A stretch of 64,000 bases of DNA from Vampirovibrionales bacterium. GTDB lineage: Bacteria > Cyanobacteriota > Vampirovibrionia > Vampirovibrionales > Vampirovibrionaceae. A program made the position numbers and the translations under genes. The number at the start of each line of letters is the position of its first letter. Within the stretch, counting starts at the first letter, position 1. The notes under the pieces are model-generated. The model did no database searches. It had not been told where the DNA came from and saw only the letters and a list, made by a program, of their open reading frames with translations. The DNA lies in assembly GCA_016712355.1 (NCBI GenBank), contig JADJRF010000005.1, positions 124,001 through 188,000 of the forward strand. Reading direction: 5' to 3'. Shown piece by piece: positions 59,670 to 64,000 of this stretch.

Positions 59670-61214
59670 TCACAAAGGCCCCGTCACGGCTTCGACGGCG
59701 CCCAGCCATTGGTCATCGGCAATGCCCTGCGCCACGCGTCGCACATCGTCTGCACAGCTTCGATCCGCTTCTAACGGCGGAATAACCGCGCGAATTGCCT
59801 GATACGCCGCCCAAACGCCTTTGCCCGGCATCGCGCCCTTTCGGAATTCCAGCCCTTGCGCGGCGCACAGCAATTCGGCGGCCACAATCCAACGGACGTT
59901 TTCCAGAATTTGAGCCGCCTTACGGGCGGCCAGCGCGCCCATGCTGACATGATCTTCCTTATCGTTGGACGTCGGGATCGAATCCACGCACGCCGGATGC
60001 GCCAGCGTCTTATTTTCGGACGCCAGCGAAGCAGCGGCGTAGTGGACGATCATCATGCCGGAGTTCAGCCCTGGATGAGAGGAGTGACCCGTCAAAAAAG
60101 CAGGGAGACCACTGAAAACCGGATTCATTAACTTGTCGATGCGGCGTTCGGCGATACTGCCCAGTTCGGCCAGCGCCACGGCCATCGCGTCGAGGGCCAT
60201 AGCGACCGGTTCTCCGTGAAAATTACCCTGAGAGACGACATCGCCATCAGGAAATACCAGCGGATTGTCCGTAACGGCGTTAGCCTCGATTTCCAGCGTA
60301 CGCCGCGCGGCAGCCAGCGCATCCCACACGGCGCCATGCACCTGTGGAATGCAGCGCAGCGAATAAGGATCCTGTACTTTCGCGCAGTCGCGATGAGACG
60401 CCATAATCTCGCTGTGGGCGAGCAGGCGCCGCATAACTGCCGCCGATCGCGCATGACCCGGATGCGGACGCAGTTCAGCGACCCGCGCGTCAAAAGGCCG
60501 AACGCTGCCGCGAACCGCCTCAACCGTCATTGCGGCGGCTATTTCTGCGGTGAGGGCAAGACGCTCGGCCTGCAAGAGCGTGAGGGATCCTAGCGCCGTC
60601 ATCATTTGCGTGCCATTCAGCAACGCCAGCCCTTCCTTCGCCTTAAGCGTCAAAGGCGTCAGCCCCGCCGCCGCTAATGCGTCTGCGGCCGGAATCGGCC
60701 GACCTCCCGAGGAATCCAATACCCAGCCTTCTCCTATCAACGGTAACGCCAGGTGGGCCAAAGGCGCGAGATCGCCGCTTGCGCCCAAAGACCCCTGAGA
60801 GGGCACAGCGGGATGAACCCGTCGATTGAGTAACGCCAGCAATTGCGTAATCACCTCTGGCCGCACGCCGCTATAGCCTTGGGCAAGGGTATTGGCGCGC
60901 AACAGCAGCATTGCGCGTACGACGCGCGCCTCTAACAAAGGTCCGGCCCCTGCCGCATGGCTTCGGAGCAGATTCAATTGCAACGCGTCGACATCTTGCG
61001 GGGCGATGCGAACGTCGCTTAAGGCGCCGAAGCCGGTATTCACGCCATAGGCTGCTTCTCCCCGCTCCAGAATCGCATCTATGACAGCTCGGGACGCCAG
61101 AACGCCTTGCAGAGCGTCATCGGTCAAAGACGTCTCAATTGAGCAGAGCGGATCGGCAATCTGCGCGATGATTTCCAAGGTCAGATCGCGGCCCGTTAAG
61201 GGGAGGCTCTTCAC
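59670..61214 (-). CDS. hutH: Histidine ammonia-lyase
   Basis: The protein is 514 aa from GTG 61214, the normal HutH size. It has YGVNTGFG with the catalytic Tyr at residue 56, the MIO-forming triad A145-S146-G147 in GSLGASGDLAPLAH, QDPYSLRCIPQVHG, and SNDKEDHVSMGALAARKA. It deaminates L-histidine to urocanate. The SNDKED variant of the usual SANQED leaves some room for another aromatic ammonia-lyase. The start overlaps the ferredoxin stop as GTGA. The frame extends to 61385, but that part is antisense-like arginine-rich. No other hut genes are near. Confidence 0.92.
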   Translation of the reverse strand: MKSLPLTGRDLTLEIIAQIADPLCSIETSLTDDALQGVLASRAVIDAILERGEAAYGVNTGFGALSDVRIAPQDVDALQLNLLRSHAAGAGPLLEARVVRAMLLLRANTLAQGYSGVRPEVITQLLALLNRRVHPAVPSQGSLGASGDLAPLAHLALPLIGEGWVLDSSGGRPIPAADALAAAGLTPLTLKAKEGLALLNGTQMMTALGSLTLLQAERLALTAEIAAAMTVEAVRGSVRPFDARVAELRPHPGHARSAAVMRRLLAHSEIMASHRDCAKVQDPYSLRCIPQVHGAVWDALAAARRTLEIEANAVTDNPLVFPDGDVVSQGNFHGEPVAMALDAMAVALAELGSIAERRIDKLMNPVFSGLPAFLTGHSSHPGLNSGMMIVHYAAASLASENKTLAHPACVDSIPTSNDKEDHVSMGALAARKAAQILENVRWIVAAELLCAAQGLEFRKGAMPGKGVWAAYQAIRAVIPPLEADRSCADDVRRVAQGIADDQWLGAVEAVTGPL

Positions 61215-61516
61215 GGACCTAACGGGCCGAAATCCGCAGGCATTTCGCGGGGGCGCACCGTGATATCGCCTGTGGGACGGCACTGACACGAAAGCCGTTC
61301 GTTCGGTCCCAGATAAAACACCGGCTCTTCCAGATGCGTCTTGGCATTGAGATGCTCTGCGCCAGCGACAATCTCGATGATGCAATTACAGCATGCGCCC
61401 ATACCGCCGCAACGGTCGTGGACCTCGACGCCCAAGGCGTGTGCAGCGTCGCGGAGGGTGGCAACGCCGTCAATTTCGATTGATTGGCCGGTGGGCAAAA
61501 ACAGAATCCGCGACAT
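61211..61516 (-). CDS. [2Fe-2S] ferredoxin
   Basis: The 101-aa protein is a single 2Fe-2S domain: ILFLPTGQSIEIDGVATLRDAAHALGVEV, then the cluster loop CGGMGACCNC (C-x5-C-x2-C with an extra Cys) and the last ligand in LSCQCRPTGDI. This spacing is of the adrenodoxin/putidaredoxin and Xyl-type kind. Electron partners are not evident. GAAGGGG stands before ATG 61516. Its TGA overlaps the lyase GTG, so the two are translationally coupled. Confidence 0.9.
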   Translation of the reverse strand: MSRILFLPTGQSIEIDGVATLRDAAHALGVEVHDRCGGMGACCNCIIEIVAGAEHLNAKTHLEEPVFYLGPNERLSCQCRPTGDITVRPREMPADFGPLGP

Positions 61517-61609
61517 AAACCCCTTCAGACTGCCATGGTCATTATGGCTTATTCTACCTCTTGAGAGCGTCGGCCGCCAGCGGCGATCAAAGCCGAGACT
61601 TGAGACGTC

Positions 61610-63514
61610 TTAACGGACAACTTCAAGCGCGCAATGATACGCATAATAACGCGCATACAGGCCGTCTTGCGCCAAAAGCGCCTCATGGCCGCCCTCTTCA
61701 GCCACGCATCCGTCTGCAATCACCAAGATCCGGTCAGCTTGCCGAATCGTGGAAAGGCGATGCGCGATGGTCAGCGTCGTACGACCTCGCTGTAAAGCGT
61801 TCATGGCCTGCTGAAGCCGTTGCTCTGAACGCGAATCAATAGAAGAAGTCGCTTCGTCCAGCGCCAGCACGGGCGGATCATGCGTCAGTGCGCGGGCAAA
61901 TAACAGCAGTTGACGCTCGCCCGCCGACAGGTTGGATCCACGTTCACTCAGCCGTGTCTGTAAGCCCTGAGGCAATGCGCGCACCCAGTCCGCCGCAGAA
62001 ACCGTCTCCAGCGCCCGCCAAAGCGCAGCTTCCATAGCGGGATCCTCTGCCTCAATTGGGTCGAGGGTAAGATTTTCGGCAATGGAGCGAGAAAACAGCT
62101 GATCGTCTTGCTGAATTACGCCAATTCGTTGGCGAAGGGCGCGCAACGGCAATTGGCGAACATCGTCATCGCCCAACAGAATACGTCCGGCCTGTGGATC
62201 GTAGAACCGGTTCAGCAGCTTGATAATCGTGCTTTTACCGGCGCCCGTCGGCCCGATGATGGCGACTGTTTCACCCGCCGCCACCCTAAACGAGACATCG
62301 CGCAGCACGGGACGATCCGCCGAATATCCAAACGTGACGCCCTCGAAAGCAACGCTCAGCGCTGCCCGCAATTCGAAGGACGCTTGTGACGGGAGGCTTG
62401 TGGGGGAAGTCGCCAAAACGCCTTGCGAAGAGGGCAACAGATCCGAGTGCTCGCGAAACAATGGCGTCAGACGCGCTAGCGAGGCGAGGCCCGATTGAAT
62501 CAGCGTATATTTTTCGGCCAGATCTTCCACCGGCTCGAATACCATCTGCGCATAGAGAAAGAACGCAGCCAGCAGCCCCAAAGTAATCGGCGGTTGCGCG
62601 ATAATCATCCCGCTGAGCGCCAGCGCCCCGGTCGCCAGAATCAGCGCTTGCGTCGCAATCGTCAGAAACTCAACAGACGCCGACAAAGCAAAGTCGTAGC
62701 GAACCGATTGCAAATTCGCCGCAAGATTTTCCGCGTTCAGCCCCTGAAAATCGCGCACATTACGCGCTTCACGCCGACAGATTTGCGTGACCTCTACGCC
62801 AGCGAAGTTTTCCTGCATAAAGCCGTTGAGCGCGCCCATTTGATGCCGAATACGCTCATAGGCCCCGCGCGCCTTGCGCCGCAACCACTCCATTACCGCC
62901 ATGATCACGACAAGCATGCCTGTCACCACGGCGGCCAGCAGGGCATGTTGCCAGAAAATTGCCGCCAGAACGCCGACAATCATGGCCGCATCCAGCAGAA
63001 TGGTCAGCCCGCCGGAAGCGAACATCTCGCTAAGATTCTCAACATCGCCCGTAACGCGCGTTACCAGGCGCCCAATGGGCGTTTTTTGGTAAAAGCGCGG
63101 CGACAGCGTTTGCAAATGCCGGTATAACGCCGTTCTTAAATGATACACAATTAACTGGCCCGCATTTTGCGAGACAGACATCAGCCAATAGCGGCAGACG
63201 TAGTGCAGCGCCATCACGCCCGCATAAATGGCCGCCACCTGCGTCAGCCCCCAGCCGTCGCCATGCGCAATCGGTCCATCGATGGCGCGGCGAACCAGCA
63301 AGGGCAGTGCGATTTGGCTCAGCGTGACTGGAATCAGCAAACCCGCCGACAGCCACAAGAGACCTTGATGCGGGCGCGCATACGGCCAGAGTTCGGCCAA
63401 CAGGCGCGCGTCCTGCCACAACGTCTTGGGTCGGGCGACGCTTTCTTCCAGAAACGAGGCGAGCGCCGACGTATTTTTAGAGGAAGAGGCGGACTTGTTC
63501 GAAGAGGCGCTCAT
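61610..63514 (-). CDS. ABC exporter half (MsbA/MdlB type), catalytic subunit
   Basis: The 634-aa protein has six membrane helices (about residues 50-345) and a C-terminal ATPase: Walker A GPTGAGKST, Q-loop IQQDDQLF, signature LSAGERQLLLFARAL (A for G), Walker B VLALDEATSSID with the catalytic Glu, and H-loop AHRLS. It pairs with the adjacent gene to form a heterodimeric exporter of drugs, lipids or peptides, as in MdlAB or TM287/288. Start overlaps the partner's stop (ATGA), with GAGGAGG before it. Confidence 0.93.
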   Translation of the reverse strand: MSASSNKSASSSKNTSALASFLEESVARPKTLWQDARLLAELWPYARPHQGLLWLSAGLLIPVTLSQIALPLLVRRAIDGPIAHGDGWGLTQVAAIYAGVMALHYVCRYWLMSVSQNAGQLIVYHLRTALYRHLQTLSPRFYQKTPIGRLVTRVTGDVENLSEMFASGGLTILLDAAMIVGVLAAIFWQHALLAAVVTGMLVVIMAVMEWLRRKARGAYERIRHQMGALNGFMQENFAGVEVTQICRREARNVRDFQGLNAENLAANLQSVRYDFALSASVEFLTIATQALILATGALALSGMIIAQPPITLGLLAAFFLYAQMVFEPVEDLAEKYTLIQSGLASLARLTPLFREHSDLLPSSQGVLATSPTSLPSQASFELRAALSVAFEGVTFGYSADRPVLRDVSFRVAAGETVAIIGPTGAGKSTIIKLLNRFYDPQAGRILLGDDDVRQLPLRALRQRIGVIQQDDQLFSRSIAENLTLDPIEAEDPAMEAALWRALETVSAADWVRALPQGLQTRLSERGSNLSAGERQLLLFARALTHDPPVLALDEATSSIDSRSEQRLQQAMNALQRGRTTLTIAHRLSTIRQADRILVIADGCVAEEGGHEALLAQDGLYARYYAYHCALEVVR

Positions 63515-64000
63515 GAGGCTTCCTCCTCGCCGCTTTCGTCCGCAGGCGCATCGCGCCAGACCTCGGACAGCTCGCTTTCGAGCCGCGCAAGACGATGCAG
63601 GGCGCGATACAACGGTTGCTCTTCGAGTAATTGCGCATGGGGGGCGAGCGCCAAGAGGCGACCGGCGTCCATCAGTGCGACGCGCGAGACGCGCGGCGCA
63701 ATCGACAGGCGATGCGTAGCGATCAGCGTGATTTTATCCGCAAAGACGCGTTGCGCGATCAGCGCATCGATAATGTCAGCCTCGGTATGCGCGTCGACAT
63801 TGGCGAATGGATCGTCCAGCAGCAGAATTCGAGAGGGCGTCATTAAGCTGCGCGCCAGCGCCAGTCGTTGGCGCTGGCCGCCAGAGAGCGTCAGGCCGCG
63901 CTCGCCGACGATGGTGCGATACGCAAGCGGCATCGCTTTTATCTCGGCATCGATAGCCGCAATACGAGCCGCCCGAACAACAGAGCCTTCCCCGTCGCTG
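63511..64000 (-). CDS. ABC exporter half, partner subunit (5' end outside window)
   Basis: The last 162 residues are present; the frame runs open through position 64000, so the gene begins outside. It shows the signature LSGGQRQRLALARSL, Walker B ILLLDDPFANVDAHTE and H-loop THRLS. The Walker B Glu is replaced by Asp, the typical mark of the degenerate site in heterodimeric exporters, with the true Glu carried by the neighbour. The C-terminal tail is acidic. Confidence 0.93.
   Translation of the reverse strand, partial: SDGEGSVVRAARIAAIDAEIKAMPLAYRTIVGERGLTLSGGQRQRLALARSLMTPSRILLLDDPFANVDAHTEADIIDALIAQRVFADKITLIATHRLSIAPRVSRVALMDAGRLLALAPHAQLLEEQPLYRALHRLARLESELSEVWRDAPADESGEEEAS

Noticed and set aside
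62495..63127. 210-aa rightward Arg/Gln-rich frame
   Set aside because: Antisense to the ABC exporter membrane domain; no start signal.

Overview
The window joins two different DNAs. Positions 1 to about 32837 are the right-hand part of an integrated element. Everything to the right is bacterial chromosome, visibly more GC-rich and with different start and spacing habits. The chromosome most resembles a member of the Cyanobacteria/Melainabacteria (Vampirovibrionia) group. The main support is a Ycf23/DUF561 protein, a family otherwise known from cyanobacteria and plastids, plus a PBS-lyase-type HEAT protein and a tRNA-Asn gene without an encoded CCA. This placement is an inference and no 16S or ribosomal gene is present to confirm it.

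Element, left arm (83-3341, minus strand): an ArdC-like antirestriction/metallopeptidase gene and three small accessory genes, several with near-identical Shine-Dalgarno leaders, then two paralogous MarR-like winged-helix genes. Four copies of an AAC-WWW-GTT-type operator lie before the ArdC gene and before one regulator. A gene-free stretch of about 0.95 kb (3342-4305) separates this arm from the rightward structural operon.

Element, structural operon (4306-24450, plus strand): a complete T7-type virion and packaging module in T7 gene order. It holds portal, scaffold, major capsid, tail tubular A and B, gp13-like acetyltransferase-fold protein, internal virion proteins, tail fibre, a holin candidate, and small and large terminase. 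No phage RNA polymerase, DNA polymerase, integrase or endolysin is visible here. A tRNA-Thr-like gene and an AT-rich gene on the opposite strand (7288-8153) interrupt the module between scaffold and capsid. The tail fibre carries a 660-bp internal direct duplication.

Element, cargo (24483-32444): a heavy-metal efflux operon with a secreted Cys/His protein, CzcC, CzcB, CzcA and a P1B-type ATPase with an APC ion-site motif. It starts from an apparently leaderless promoter and ends in a strong terminator. The element ends with its own CCA-encoding tRNA-Gly(UCC), followed at 32800-32837 by exactly nucleotides 1-38 of a different tRNA-Gly(UCC). The simplest reading is that the element integrated into a host tRNA-Gly at the anticodon loop, destroyed it, and supplied a replacement.

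Chromosome (32838-64000). 32.9-38.4 kb: family 5 uracil-DNA glycosylase, a cNMP-binding membrane protein, a PD-(D/E)XK nuclease, and an HlyD/ABC/ABC-2 export operon. 38.4-41.6 kb: a TPR protein with a regulated leader or small RNA upstream, tRNA-Asn, and a membrane zinc peptidase. 41.7-51.7 kb: a glycosyltransferase and an island of secreted proteins (TPR-metzincin, TPR, BamE-like, SH3-like, an Asn/Asp/Ser-rich repeat protein and a solenoid protein). 52-57.3 kb: Ycf23-like TIM barrel, small genes, HEAT protein, DUF1015 and EVE proteins. 57.3-64 kb: a Fur-family regulator with a perfect 7-1-7 box in a divergent promoter, a membrane protein pair, histidine ammonia-lyase overlapping a [2Fe-2S] ferredoxin gene, and a heterodimeric ABC exporter cut by the window end.
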